From Salinibacterium sp. dk2585 (GTDB taxonomy: Bacteria > Actinomycetota > Actinomycetes > Actinomycetales > Microbacteriaceae): a DNA stretch of 64,000 bases. The notes below the pieces were generated by a model, which worked only from the letters and a program-made list of their open reading frames with translations, did no database searches and was not told the DNA's origin. Of the stretch, positions 7,587-17,207 are shown one piece after another. How positions within the stretch are numbered: position 1 is the stretch's first letter; each line of letters starts with the position of its first letter. The position numbers and the translations under genes were made by a program. The stretch covers positions 1,054,001-1,118,000 of the forward strand of contig NZ_CP042856.1 of assembly GCF_008001035.1 (NCBI RefSeq). Direction: 5' to 3'.

Positions 7587-8657
7587 GTGAACAGCGAACC
7601 TTCGACCATCGAGTTCGGCATTGACACCTTCGGTGATCTGCCGCGGGACGAGCGCGGTGATGTCATGTCTGCTGCCGCGGCGATCCGTGCCGTCGTCGAC
7701 GAGGCGATCCTGGCCGACGAGATCGGCATCGACGCGATGACGGTCGGCGAGCATCACCGACGCGAGTACGCCATCTCGAGCCCCGAGACCGTGCTCGCCG
7801 GCATCGCGACGGCGACGAAGCGCATCAGCCTCGGATCCGGCGTGACCGTGCTCTCCTCCGATGACCCCGTGCGCGTGTTCCAGCGCTTCGCGACCGTCGA
7901 CGCCCTGTCGAACGGCCGCGCCGAAGTGATCCTGGGCCGCGGGTCCTTCACTGAATCCTTCCCACTCTTCGGCTACGACCTGAAGGACTACGAGTTGCTC
8001 TTCGAAGAGAAGATCGACCTGTTCCGCCATCTGCTCGACGAGAAGCCGGTCACGTGGGAAGGGACGACACGTGCGTGGCTCCGCGATGCCGACGTCTACC
8101 CGAAGACCGAATCTGGGCGCCTGAAGACGTGGGTGGGTGTGGGCGGATCGCCGCAATCCGTGCTGAGGACAGCCCATTACGGCTTCAACCTCATGCTCGC
8201 GATCATCAGCGGATCACCGGAGCGGTTCGTGCCGTACGTCGATCTGTACCGCAAGGCCGCGGAGCAGCTCGGTCAGCCGGTTCAGTCGGTAGGGATGCAC
8301 TCGCCCGGGTTCATCGCGGCGACCGACGACGAGGCGAAAGAGTTGTTTCACCCCGGCTATCGTGTGATCCGCGACCGCATCGGCGGCGAGCGCGGTTGGC
8401 CACCGATGCGGCGGGAAGAGTTCGAATCTGAGGTCCGGGGCGGATCCCTCTACGTCGGCTCCGTCGAGACGGTGGCGCAGAAGATCGCTCAGGCGATCCG
8501 CACCCTCGATGTCGGCAGATTCGACATGATCTACTCCGCTGCAGGAACCGTGTCGGCATCGGCGCGGCTACGCTCGGTCGAGCTGTACGGAACCCAGGTC
8601 ATCCCTCGTGTCCGCGAGCTGCTCGCCGAAAAACACGTGCCGGAGGTCGTGCGGTGA
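7587..8657 (+). CDS. Luciferase-like (LLM class) flavin-dependent oxidoreductase
   Basis: A 356-residue bacterial-luciferase-fold oxidoreductase using FMN or F420. Seen are the N-terminal FGIDTFGDL strand, the [20 protein letters not shown] block, the [20 protein letters not shown] block and [12 protein letters not shown]. The EHH/SPETVLA signature places it with the CE1758-like LLM subgroup. Start is GTG with AAGGGAGAACA upstream. Its end overlaps the next gene (GTGA), which is an F420-reductase-like protein, so the two may form a cofactor-producing and cofactor-using pair. The substrate is unknown. Confidence 0.85.
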   Translation: MNSEPSTIEFGIDTFGDLPRDERGDVMSAAAAIRAVVDEAILADEIGIDAMTVGEHHRREYAISSPETVLAGIATATKRISLGSGVTVLSSDDPVRVFQRFATVDALSNGRAEVILGRGSFTESFPLFGYDLKDYELLFEEKIDLFRHLLDEKPVTWEGTTRAWLRDADVYPKTESGRLKTWVGVGGSPQSVLRTAHYGFNLMLAIISGSPERFVPYVDLYRKAAEQLGQPVQSVGMHSPGFIAATDDEAKELFHPGYRVIRDRIGGERGWPPMRREEFESEVRGGSLYVGSVETVAQKIAQAIRTLDVGRFDMIYSAAGTVSASARLRSVELYGTQVIPRVRELLAEKHVPEVVR

Positions 8658-9352
8658 ACCGCGCCACGGAGACCATCGGCATCCTCGGCGCGGGGAAGGT
8701 GGGCACAGTGTTGGCGCGACTGGCGCTTGCCGCCGGCCATCGCGTGCTCATCGCTGGCTCCGCTGACCCGGCGAAGATCTCGCTGTCGACCGAGGTGCTC
8801 ACCCCGGGCGCGACAGCTGTGCGCGCCGCGGAAGCTGCGCTGCGCGCGGATGTCGTGGTCCTCGCACTGCCGCTGAGCAAGTACTGGTCGCTGCCGGTGA
8901 ATGAACTCGTCGAAAAGCTGGTTATCGATGCCATGAACCACTGGTGGGAGGTGGACGGCCCGCGCGACATCGTGCTCGCGCCGGGAATCTCGTCGAGTGA
9001 GGCCGTGCAGCAGTTCCTGCCGGCGGCCAGGGTCGTCAAAGCGTTCAATCACATGGGATACCACGACCTGGAGGACGAAGCCCGTGAACGCGGAGCGGCC
9101 GGACGCAAGGCGATCGCTCTCGCCGGAGACGGAGACGACGACCTCGAGACGGTCTCGGCGCTCATCGACGGGTGGGGTTTCGATCCGCTGATCATCGGTG
9201 CCCTCTCCGCGGGAACGCGGCTGGAGCCCGGTAATCCTGCCTTCGGAGCGAACGTCACCGCAGACGAGCTCCGGTCGCTGACCCGTGTTGCCGATGTCGA
9301 CGAGCTGCCGGTCGACGCACAACCATGCCCGGCTGCGCGCGAGGTCGCCTGA
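8654..9352 (+). CDS. F420-dependent NADP reductase-like NAD(P)-binding protein
   Basis: A 232-residue Rossmann protein opening with [20 protein letters not shown], the signature of the F420-dependent NADP oxidoreductase family, followed by [15 protein letters not shown] and [11 protein letters not shown]. Members transfer hydride between NADPH and F420, or act as related dehydrogenases. The GTG start overlaps the stop of the luciferase-like gene and its stop overlaps the glutaminase start (TGATG), so all three are translationally coupled. Whether this host makes F420 cannot be judged here. Confidence 0.75.
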   Translation: MNRATETIGILGAGKVGTVLARLALAAGHRVLIAGSADPAKISLSTEVLTPGATAVRAAEAALRADVVVLALPLSKYWSLPVNELVEKLVIDAMNHWWEVDGPRDIVLAPGISSSEAVQQFLPAARVVKAFNHMGYHDLEDEARERGAAGRKAIALAGDGDDDLETVSALIDGWGFDPLIIGALSAGTRLEPGNPAFGANVTADELRSLTRVADVDELPVDAQPCPAAREVA

Positions 9353-10686
9353 TGCGCTCGATCGTCTCTGACTACCTGAGCGATGCGATCCACGACGTGG
9401 ACACCAACAGGGCGGGATCCCTTGCGGAATACATCCCCGAACTCGCCGATGCCGATGCCGAACGTCTCGGTGCCGTCTTCGCGATGGTAGACGGAACCGT
9501 CTACGGTGCGGGAGACGTGGACACCCCTTTCACGATCCAGTCGATCTCGAAGCCGTTCGTCTACGCCCTAGCGCTCGCCGACCGGGGCTTCGACATGGTC
9601 CTCGCGAAGGTCGGCGTGGAGCCGTCAGGGGAAGCCTTCAACGAGATCTCGCTCGAGCCCGACACGGGGCGCCCACGCAACCCGATGATCAATGCGGGCG
9701 CGATCACCACACATGCGCTGGCCGGCCCACGGGGGGCGGACGCCGCGGCGCGTACACAGCGCGTCATCGACGGCCTCTCGGCCTTCGCCGGTCGGCGCCT
9801 CTCGGTCGATGAGGCGGTGTGCTCCTCGGAGATGACGCATGCGCACCGCAACTTGGCCATCGCACACATGCTGCGCAGTCACGACGTCCTCACGGAGGAT
9901 CCACGCGTGGTCGTGGACGGGTACATCCGCCAGTGTGCGGTCCTCGTCACCACCCGCGACCTCGCGATGATGGCGGCGACCCTCGCGAATCACGGGCTCA
10001 ACCCGCTGTCCGGGGAGCGGGTGGTTGACGAGTCGGTCATCCGCCAGGTGCTGAGCGTCATGGCCACGTGCGGCATGTACGACGCGGCGGGCGACTGGGC
10101 CACTCAGGTGGGAATCCCCGCCAAGAGCGGTGTGGCCGGAGGACTCATCGGCGCGCTGCCGGGGCAGGTTGGCATCGCCACCTTCTCACCTCGACTCGAT
10201 GAGCATGGCAACAGCGCGCGCGGCGTGCAGCTCTTCGAGCAGTTCTCTGCAGACATGGGTCTGCACGTCATGTCGGTCCCGCCGGCGGCGCGATCGGTTG
10301 TGCGGTCACACGACGTCGTCGGCGACGGACCAGATGCGATCCGCGTGCTGAAGCTGCAGGGCGGCATCCGCTTCGCCGGAGCAGAGAAGATCGTGCGCGA
10401 GGTGGAGGGAACGGTCCTGACAGAGCACACTGTGGCCCTGGATCTCACGCTCGTGTCCTCGGTCGACGAGGTCGCGCAGCGAATGCTGCGGGAGCTCACC
10501 CGTCGGGTCGAGGAGGAAGGGCATCGAGTGATCCTGGTCGACCCGGACTCCCTCTTCCCGTCACCCCTTCCGTCCGACGCCGGGGCAGTCGACGTTGTCG
10601 CGTCGCTGACCGGCCTGCCTGCTTCAGAAAGGACGCGCCTCGCATCGGCGCCGTCATCCCGGCATCCGATCACCTCGACGGCATGA
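9352..10686 (+). CDS. glsA: Glutaminase with C-terminal STAS domain
   Basis: A 444-residue serine-dependent beta-lactamase-fold glutaminase (glutamine to glutamate and ammonia). The catalytic block TIQSISKPFVYALALADRGF contains the Ser-x-x-Lys pair; NPMINAGAI and GIPAKSGVAGG follow. From about residue 320 a STAS-like domain is attached (DAIRVLKLQGGIRFAGAEKI), as in many actinobacterial glutaminases, which makes it longer than the roughly 308-residue enterobacterial enzyme. The ATG at 9352 gives a TGATG overlap. The last residues read into a glyoxalase remnant, so the native C-terminus was probably altered by a deletion. Confidence 0.9.
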   Translation: MRSIVSDYLSDAIHDVDTNRAGSLAEYIPELADADAERLGAVFAMVDGTVYGAGDVDTPFTIQSISKPFVYALALADRGFDMVLAKVGVEPSGEAFNEISLEPDTGRPRNPMINAGAITTHALAGPRGADAAARTQRVIDGLSAFAGRRLSVDEAVCSSEMTHAHRNLAIAHMLRSHDVLTEDPRVVVDGYIRQCAVLVTTRDLAMMAATLANHGLNPLSGERVVDESVIRQVLSVMATCGMYDAAGDWATQVGIPAKSGVAGGLIGALPGQVGIATFSPRLDEHGNSARGVQLFEQFSADMGLHVMSVPPAARSVVRSHDVVGDGPDAIRVLKLQGGIRFAGAEKIVREVEGTVLTEHTVALDLTLVSSVDEVAQRMLRELTRRVEEEGHRVILVDPDSLFPSPLPSDAGAVDVVASLTGLPASERTRLASAPSSRHPITSTA

Positions 10687-10930
10687 CCCGGTTCTACCGC
10701 GACGTCGTCACCCTCCGGTGCTGACGGCCGACGGCGACACCGTCACCCTCGGCCGGGCCGACCGCCCGATCGTCGTGCTCGAGTAAGCTCCTGTGCTGCG
10801 TCACGCACCGCAGGGGTCGGCCGGACTCCTCCACACGGCGATCCTGTTTGAAATCGCAGGCGGCGCTGGCCGCCGCGGTCTACTCGGTGGCGAGCAGGGC
10901 CGCCCATAGGTTCGCGGTGCGGGACCGCGG
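10661..10930 (+). pseudogene. Glyoxalase/VOC-family protein remnant
   Basis: Pieces of one VOC protein appear in order but in changing frames: SDHLDGMTRFYRDVVTL (about 10665-10720), VLTADGDTVTLGRADRPIVV (10721-10787), LRHAPQGSAGLLHTAILFE (10796-10852) and ALAAAVYSVASRAAHRFA (10861-10914). At least three frameshifts separate them. No intact active-site set survives. The first piece overlaps the end of glsA. From 10931 to 11089 nothing certain is seen. Confidence 0.75.
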
Positions 10931-11089
10931 ATGCCCGCACTCGGCCTCGGACATGTCGACCTCGAGCTGCCGGGTGCCGACGACCTCGGCGAGCTGGGGG
11001 AGCGCTACGTCACCCGAAAACTCGGCCGGACAGGCGCTGCTCGCGGGCGGCGAACGCGGGGCCGCGCGTTAGCGCAACTCGTTGGTCGC

Positions 11090-11668
11090 TCAGACTCCGA
11101 CGAGGAAGGTGAGGGCAGCCCATATCGAGATGGTGGAGACGGTCGTCCAGAGAACGATCGCCACCGCCTGCCAAAGCAGGACCCAGCCGCGCGGGGTTCC
11201 GCCGCCGACGAGGATCGAGGCCGTCACCTGCGTGGGGATTGCCAGGGGACCGAGGATGCTCGCGCCGGGGACGCCGTAGCGGACGAGCCACCGCTTGAAG
11301 CGAAGACGGCCCTTCGAATCGGGCTTGGCAGGCACCGCTTCCTCGAACGGTGCCGGGTCGTCGTCTGAGGACATTGGTGCCCCTGCTCCCGACATCGCCC
11401 CGACACGGGATCTACGGCGGTTCACGACGGCCATGCGAGCCTGCGACGTCAGGAACACCACGAGAGCGACGGAGATGAAGTTGCCAGCAGCGGCGGCGAG
11501 GGCGGCGACGATTGGGTGGAGGCCGCCAACGAGGCCGACCATGGAGGCAACTTCACCCTCTATGAACGGGACCGCGCCGGCGAGCATCACGATGAAGGGT
11601 TGGATGATCTCGGGCACTTGGGCGACAAGATTCTGGAAGTTGATGATGGTCTCTTGAAGGGGACTCAT
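11090..11668 (-). CDS. Small multidrug-export-type membrane protein
   Basis: A 192-residue membrane protein of the putative small multidrug export family (PF06695-like; family assignment from memory of its pattern). Hydrophobic segments flank the acidic block FIEGEVASMVGLVGG and the block YGVPGASILGPLAIPTQVTA, which is the conserved re-entrant-like part of the family. The ATG at 11668 is preceded by AAAGGAGTCGCCACC, while the long in-frame extension upstream has no family similarity. A second, decayed copy lies at 7267-7457. The transported compound is unknown and drug export is only the family name. Confidence 0.75.
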   Translation of the reverse strand: MSPLQETIINFQNLVAQVPEIIQPFIVMLAGAVPFIEGEVASMVGLVGGLHPIVAALAAAAGNFISVALVVFLTSQARMAVVNRRRSRVGAMSGAGAPMSSDDDPAPFEEAVPAKPDSKGRLRFKRWLVRYGVPGASILGPLAIPTQVTASILVGGGTPRGWVLLWQAVAIVLWTTVSTISIWAALTFLVGV

Positions 11669-11817
11669 GGTGGCGACTCCTTTGGGTCTGCAGGTCGCGA
11701 TATCGACCGATCGCGGCTCTGAAGCCAGTAGAAACCGTGTTCTCAGGACAAGGTCAAGCGGTCCTGACGGGGCTTCACTGGCGTCGTCGGCTGGCAGATA
11801 CGACGCCCATTGCCCCC

Positions 11818-11844
11818 TTGACTGTGTTGCGGGGACACGGTCTT
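11818..11844 (+). repeat. Dispersed palindromic repeat, copy 3
   Basis: TTGACTGTGTTGCGGGGACA then CGGTCTT, in the intergenic region upstream of the export-protein gene. Confidence 0.65.
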
Positions 11845-11884
11845 TGCCCTGCTCGAGAACCGCGCGATCGAACGGAGTGACTCC

Positions 11885-12085
11885 ATGCCCGCCACCGCAC
11901 CCGACAAGCCCACGGCCCGCCGGCGCAGACGGCGTTGGATTGGCGGCGGCATCGCCGACCGCAATCACGTCTATGTCTCGTGGGACGGCGTCCGACAGCA
12001 CTACCAGGTGCACCTCCCGCCGCACCACGGCGGATCCGGGAAACTGCGGGTGATGATGGAGAGCCAGAGCTCCTGGCTGGCGTAG
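11885..12085 (+). CDS. Hypothetical short basic ORF
   Basis: A 66-residue frame with ATG preceded by ACGGAGTGACTCC. It starts with a basic stretch (ARRRRRRWIGGG) and has RNHVYVSWDGVRQHYQV. I do not recognise a family. It lies in a region of decayed genes and may be the truncated front of a longer protein. Confidence 0.3.
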   Translation: MPATAPDKPTARRRRRRWIGGGIADRNHVYVSWDGVRQHYQVHLPPHHGGSGKLRVMMESQSSWLA

Positions 12086-13463
<1,378 letters not shown>

Positions 13464-13464
13464 T

Positions 13465-13700
13465 GTGGGAAACGAGCTGGTGACTGGGGGATCGCGGGGA
13501 ATCGGCAGGTCGATCGCCCGAGCCCTGCTGCCATGGCGGTCGCTTTCGCTCCCCACGGCATCTCGGTGGCGTCGATCGCCCCGGGGGTGATCAACTCCGG
13601 ACGACGGGCCGACAAGCTCTCGGGCGCCGGGGGAGGGGCAATCCGCTCCCGCGCGGTCTGGGCATCCGGCGCAATCCTCGACTTCAACGGGGCGTCCTAG
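13465..13700 (+). pseudogene. Short-chain dehydrogenase remnant with internal deletion
   Basis: The front encodes ELVTGGSRGIGRSIARALL (NAD-binding Gly motif) and then jumps, with a frame change, to VAFAPHGISVASIAPGVI and AVWASGAILDFNGAS before TAG. The middle of the protein with NNAG and the YxxxK active site is missing. The C-terminal pieces match the intact SDR at 56979-57755 (APHGISVASVAPGFI, AVWASGAILDLNGAS), so both come from the same SDR subfamily. Confidence 0.85.
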
Positions 13701-13823
13701 CTGCGTACGTGAACGAGCGGGATCATCGCTACCCCTCGAGGGTCCGCTTGACCATGTCGAAGTCCGTCCGCGTAAGCACGCGGTATGTGCCGAGCGCGGT
13801 GCTTTGCCGTTTGGGGTAATCAG

Positions 13824-13922
13824 TTGACACCCTGTGGCCGGAACACGGTCGAGGCCACTCACGGATCGGATCCGTGATCAGCAGCCTGGGCTTGACCATG
13901 TGGCAACAACACAGTGTCAACT
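13824..13922. repeat. Composite repeat A, MITE-like, about 100 bp
   Basis: Two palindromic units in inverted orientation, 13826-13852 and 13892-13920, enclose ACGGATCGGATCCGT. The ends GTTGACAC...GGTCGAG and CTTGACC...GTGTCAAC are inverted relative to each other. The same arrangement recurs at 17046-17131 with the inner ACGGATC-x-GATCCG conserved. Confidence 0.6.
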
Positions 13923-13959
13923 GCCGGTAAGGCCTCGCAGTGGACGGAGCCAAAGAGTC

Positions 13960-14007
13960 CAATACGCCGTATTGGGATGGTGTTACGATCGCCATTACGC
14001 CGTATTG
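13960..14007. promoter_or_regulatory. Two palindromic operators before the membrane-protein/CPBP unit
   Basis: CAATACGCCGTATTG (13960-13974) is a perfect palindrome around a central base. CATTACGCCGTATTG (13993-14007) differs at one position. Their centres are 33 bp apart, about three helical turns. A third copy of the TACG-N-CGTA core stands at 15751-15759 directly before the TetR gene. They are likely operators of that TetR protein. Confidence 0.75.
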
Positions 14008-14054
14008 GTGTTTCGTCTGAATAGAGGGTGCGTTCAAGAGGGGAAAGGTGTCGA

Positions 14055-14720
14055 ATGTTGAGTGATCGCGAGCGGCGAAAGGGTGCGAAGCGCACGCGTG
14101 CCGGCAACGGGCGCCCGCTCGAGCCGTTTCGCTGGTGGCACTTGTTTTCCGGCCGGAAGCTCTTCACCCGATCGATCGTTCGCGCAGACGGGAGCCGAGC
14201 GGACTACGCCGTGGACGTCCGCGTGTCCGGGAAGCAAGCCCAAGACGAGGGCATGGCCGGCATGATGCATCTGTACCTCGATGGCCGGCACCACGCCGAG
14301 TCGCCCCTGCCCGCAGCGGTGCCCGTCGAAGGCGGTGTGATCGTCGTCGCCCTGAGCTCCGTCGGGCTTCGGCGTGCCCACTACCTGCCGGACGATGGCG
14401 AAGCCCTTCAGTTGACTCCCCACCCGAAGACCGCAATCGGACTGAGGTTGCGATTCGATCGGAACTATCCCGTGCTCAGCCGCTGGGTGGCTGCGTTCTC
14501 AATCGTCATGCTGGTCATCGGCGTTGGCCTGAATGGCTTGCAGTTGCTGGAGCCCCTCTCCCAGATCCCGCCCGTCGCGGAGCGTTTCGGGCACTTCGAA
14601 TCACCGCTGAACCTGCCGCTGTGGCTCAATATCGCGTTTGGGTTCGGGGCTGGACTCGGTGCCACCGAGCGAGCGCTCCGCCTGAAGTTCCATTGGTTGC
14701 TCGACGGCGTCGGCACCTGA
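14055..14720 (+). CDS. Hypothetical two-pass membrane protein
   Basis: A 221-residue protein with a basic N-terminus, a soluble region of about 130 residues and two hydrophobic helices near the end (AFSIVMLVIGVGLNGLQLL and LPLWLNIAFGFGAGLGATE). No family is recognised. The ATG at 14055 has GAGGGGAAAGG upstream. It is the first gene after the paired TACG-N-CGTA operators and is followed 50 bases later by a CPBP-type protease, so it is probably controlled by the TetR protein two genes downstream. Confidence 0.65.
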   Translation: MLSDRERRKGAKRTRAGNGRPLEPFRWWHLFSGRKLFTRSIVRADGSRADYAVDVRVSGKQAQDEGMAGMMHLYLDGRHHAESPLPAAVPVEGGVIVVALSSVGLRRAHYLPDDGEALQLTPHPKTAIGLRLRFDRNYPVLSRWVAAFSIVMLVIGVGLNGLQLLEPLSQIPPVAERFGHFESPLNLPLWLNIAFGFGAGLGATERALRLKFHWLLDGVGT

Positions 14721-14770
14721 AACCAATGCTCTCTCTGTCTCACTCCTCATCCAATACGAACGGAACCAGC

Positions 14771-15742
14771 ATGAACCGCACGATCAGCATTCCGTCTGAG
14801 GTTGAGTACCACCGTGTTCTCGCCGGGGAGAAACGTCGCATCGGTCGCGGCATCCTTGCGATCGTGCTTCTGATCGGCGGGATGCTCGTATTCAATGTCC
14901 TCTTTACCGTCGCTGCGGCGCTGGTAAACGGCCCGATCGAAGCCGACGGCCGCGCCGCGTACACACCGCTGTTCCACGCTGCGGGCCTGGCCTCCGTTGC
15001 GCTTCTGATTCCGTGGAGCATGCTCATCCAGCGCTGGCTCTACGGGGTGAGGGGGGCATCGCTGCACTCGGTGCTCTCGCGGTTCCGCTTCGACATCTTC
15101 GGGCGAGCGTTGCTTGTCATTCTTCCCGTGTGGGTAGCTGTCACGGCCGCCCTGTACTGGTCCCCGTTGCCACAGGCCAGCTGGGCGTACGCGGACGTGA
15201 TCTGGTTCCTTGCCGCCACGCTGCTGCTGACGCCTCTCCAGGGCGCGGGCGAGGAATACGGCTTCCGAGGTCTGATCTTCCGCATTGTCGGCGGGTGGAC
15301 GCGTCGGCCGCGGGCCGGCCTCATCGTCGGCATCCTGGTCTCGAGTGTGCTCTTCGCTGTGGTCCACTTCTCCACCGATCCGGTGCTGAACCTCAACTAC
15401 CTCATTTTCGCTGCCGGAATCGCGCTGATTGTATGGCGCACCGGTGGCCTCGAGATCGCGGTGGTGCTGCACGCGGGATTCAACACACTGAACTTCCTGT
15501 TCGATGCTGCGCTAGGCATCGATATCACCGAGGCCTATGATCGCTCGGCTGGCGTAGGGACTGTGCTGACGATCCTGCCCGCAGCAGTGGTCATCGTCGC
15601 GGTGCTCGTGGTGTGGGTTCGCACCCGACGTACCGGGCCGGCGCTAACACCGTCGATGCTCGAACACTCAGCTGGTATTGCGACAGATGCTCCGCAGGGG
15701 AGAGTTGAGACCCCGGAAGAGACGGCCGCACGGATAGGCTAG
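14771..15742 (+). CDS. CPBP-family intramembrane metalloprotease
   Basis: A 323-residue multi-pass membrane protein with the Abi/CPBP signature: EEYGFRGL at residues 161-168 (EExxxR motif), AVVHFS with His199, and HAGFN further on, all inside hydrophobic helices. Such proteins are prenyl-endopeptidase-like glutamic or metal-dependent proteases, and in several bacteria serve peptide maturation or bacteriocin self-immunity. A start at 14726 is possible but lies further from homology. It is flanked by an unknown membrane protein and a TetR regulator, and the unit carries three shared operators. Confidence 0.82.
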   Translation: MNRTISIPSEVEYHRVLAGEKRRIGRGILAIVLLIGGMLVFNVLFTVAAALVNGPIEADGRAAYTPLFHAAGLASVALLIPWSMLIQRWLYGVRGASLHSVLSRFRFDIFGRALLVILPVWVAVTAALYWSPLPQASWAYADVIWFLAATLLLTPLQGAGEEYGFRGLIFRIVGGWTRRPRAGLIVGILVSSVLFAVVHFSTDPVLNLNYLIFAAGIALIVWRTGGLEIAVVLHAGFNTLNFLFDAALGIDITEAYDRSAGVGTVLTILPAAVVIVAVLVVWVRTRRTGPALTPSMLEHSAGIATDAPQGRVETPEETAARIG

Positions 15743-15747
15743 AAGCC

Positions 15748-15762
15748 TATTACGGCGTATCA
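15748..15762. promoter_or_regulatory. Third TACG-N-CGTA operator, before the TetR gene
   Basis: TATTACGGCGTATCA holds the palindromic core TACGGCGTA (15751-15759), the inverse of the two sites at 13960-14007. It lies 14 bases upstream of the TetR start and fits autoregulation. Confidence 0.7.
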
Positions 15763-15773
15763 GGGAGTGGCAG

Positions 15774-16424
15774 ATGGAGGAAGGACCGCCGGCAGGTCTC
15801 AGCACCCGTGACAAAATCCTCTGGGCTGCGGCGACGATGTTGGGAGGGAAATCTGCGACAACGCCGAGCGTTCGTGCGGTCGCCGCTCGGGCCGGGGTGA
15901 GCACGGGCTCCGTGCAACACCACTTTCCCACTCAGCGCGAGCTGATGGACGAGGTGCTCATCCTCGTCTACGACACGGTGCTTTCCGAGGACAGTTTGCA
16001 CGACTCGTCCATACCGGCGAGGGATCGGCTCGTCGCGTCCCTCCAGCGACTGCTCGCACTCGAGCTGAAAGATTCGGATTCGCGCGGCGCGTGGATCCAG
16101 GCCTTCGACCGATACGTGAGGTCGGAGCCGACGGAGGCAGCACGCGAGGAATACTTGGCCAGCGAGAGGGAGCTGCGCCGTCGCATCGAGTACAGCCTCG
16201 CAGTCCTTCAGGAAGAGGGTGTACTCGCTCCCGGGGATACTTCGCGCCGAGCGATGTTCTTGAATACGGTGGTCAGCGGGCTTTCGATCGCTCAGGTGTT
16301 CCCTGCCGGGAACTCGCGGCTGGCGACCGAGCTGGAGGTGCTGCGAACGGCTGTCGACTACGTCCTGAACGAGCAGCCCACTTCGGAATCGCCGTCGCCA
16401 GGGACAACTCAATCCGGGGAGTGA
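15774..16424 (+). CDS. TetR-family repressor
   Basis: A 216-residue TetR protein. The HTH at about residues 10-55 contains ILWAAATMLGGKSATTPSVR and AARAGVSTGSVQHHFPTQRE, followed by a helical C-terminal domain. It starts 31 bases after the CPBP gene with GGGAGTGGCAG before the ATG. The palindromes at 13960-14007 and 15748-15762 are the likely binding sites, making it the local regulator of the membrane protein and CPBP genes and of itself. The inducer is unknown. Confidence 0.85.
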   Translation: MEEGPPAGLSTRDKILWAAATMLGGKSATTPSVRAVAARAGVSTGSVQHHFPTQRELMDEVLILVYDTVLSEDSLHDSSIPARDRLVASLQRLLALELKDSDSRGAWIQAFDRYVRSEPTEAAREEYLASERELRRRIEYSLAVLQEEGVLAPGDTSRRAMFLNTVVSGLSIAQVFPAGNSRLATELEVLRTAVDYVLNEQPTSESPSPGTTQSGE

Positions 16425-16619
16425 CCAGGTCTGGATGTTGCCAAGACGGCCCTCCGGGATGGTTATACGACAGAGGCTCGGATGCGGGCGCGCGGGTGCC
16501 CGGATGAACGCTTCCAGATCAACAGAATAGACCTCGTGGCCGCCCGAGCCGAGCCGCGGGCAGCCGACCCTCATGTTCCCGGCGGACGAGCGAGTGCGCG
16601 GTGATCGCACCGGAGCCGA

Positions 16620-17003
16620 TCATCGGGCCAGTCGCTTTATCAAATCGATGTCGGACGGCATCGGCGTGCGGTACGCACCGCCGGCCGCGACGAACTGCTC
16701 GCCGTGCTTCCTGAGGTGGCGGGCGAACAGCGGACACACCGGGATGACGGTGAGGCCCTTGCGGACGCTGTCTGCGAGCGCCTCGCGTACCAGTAGCCCC
16801 GCGAGCCCACGGCCTCCGAACTCCGGATCCACCTCGGTGTGGAAGAAGATCCGCTCATCACCTGCTGCGCGAGAGTCGACGAAGTCGGCCCTCCCGACTT
16901 GCTGTGCATGGGCGAAGCTCACGGTGAAAGCGCTGACCGGCTCACCGCGTTCGATCCTGACTGTGACCGGCTCGCCGGTGTTGTCCTTCAGGTCTTGAGC
17001 CAT
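16620..17003 (-). CDS. GNAT-family N-acetyltransferase (COG2388 type)
   Basis: A 127-residue single-domain acetyltransferase. RIFFHTEVDPEFGGRGLAGLL contains the acetyl-CoA loop and is typical of the small COG2388/YidJ-like group, with VIPVCPLFARHLRKH after it. The ATG at 17003 is preceded by GAGGAGAGGACACCAGA; the longer in-frame extension crosses a repeat and is not used. Substrate unknown. The 195 bases between the TetR gene and this one show no recognisable gene. Confidence 0.85.
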   Translation of the reverse strand: MAQDLKDNTGEPVTVRIERGEPVSAFTVSFAHAQQVGRADFVDSRAAGDERIFFHTEVDPEFGGRGLAGLLVREALADSVRKGLTVIPVCPLFARHLRKHGEQFVAAGGAYRTPMPSDIDLIKRLAR

Positions 17004-17045
17004 TCTGGTGTCCTCTCCTCTGTTCCGCCCGTTGTGCGCAGGTAT

Positions 17046-17131
17046 TCGACACCCTGTTGTCGGGACACAGTCAAGACGCACCGACGGATCTGATCCGGAC
17101 TTGACCATGTGCCAACAACACAGTGTCAACT
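17046..17131. repeat. Composite repeat B, MITE-like, about 86 bp
   Basis: Units at 17048-17074 (GACACCCTGTTGTCGGGACA then CAGTCAA) and 17101-17129 (TTGACCATGTGCCAACAACA then CAGTGTCAA) enclose ACGGATCTGATCCG. The layout equals that of repeat A at 13824-13922, with 28 of 29 bases identical in the right-hand unit. Confidence 0.6.
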
Positions 17132-17207
17132 GACGTCTGGGGCCGCACCGCGGGCGGTCCCGCGCTGACGAAGAACAGACGAACGAAGTACGAGGGAGCC
17201 CGAAGCC

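Noticed and set aside
13824-17131. The palindromic repeats as a CRISPR array
   Set aside because: Units are few, imperfect and separated by genes rather than by short regular spacers, and no cas genes are present.
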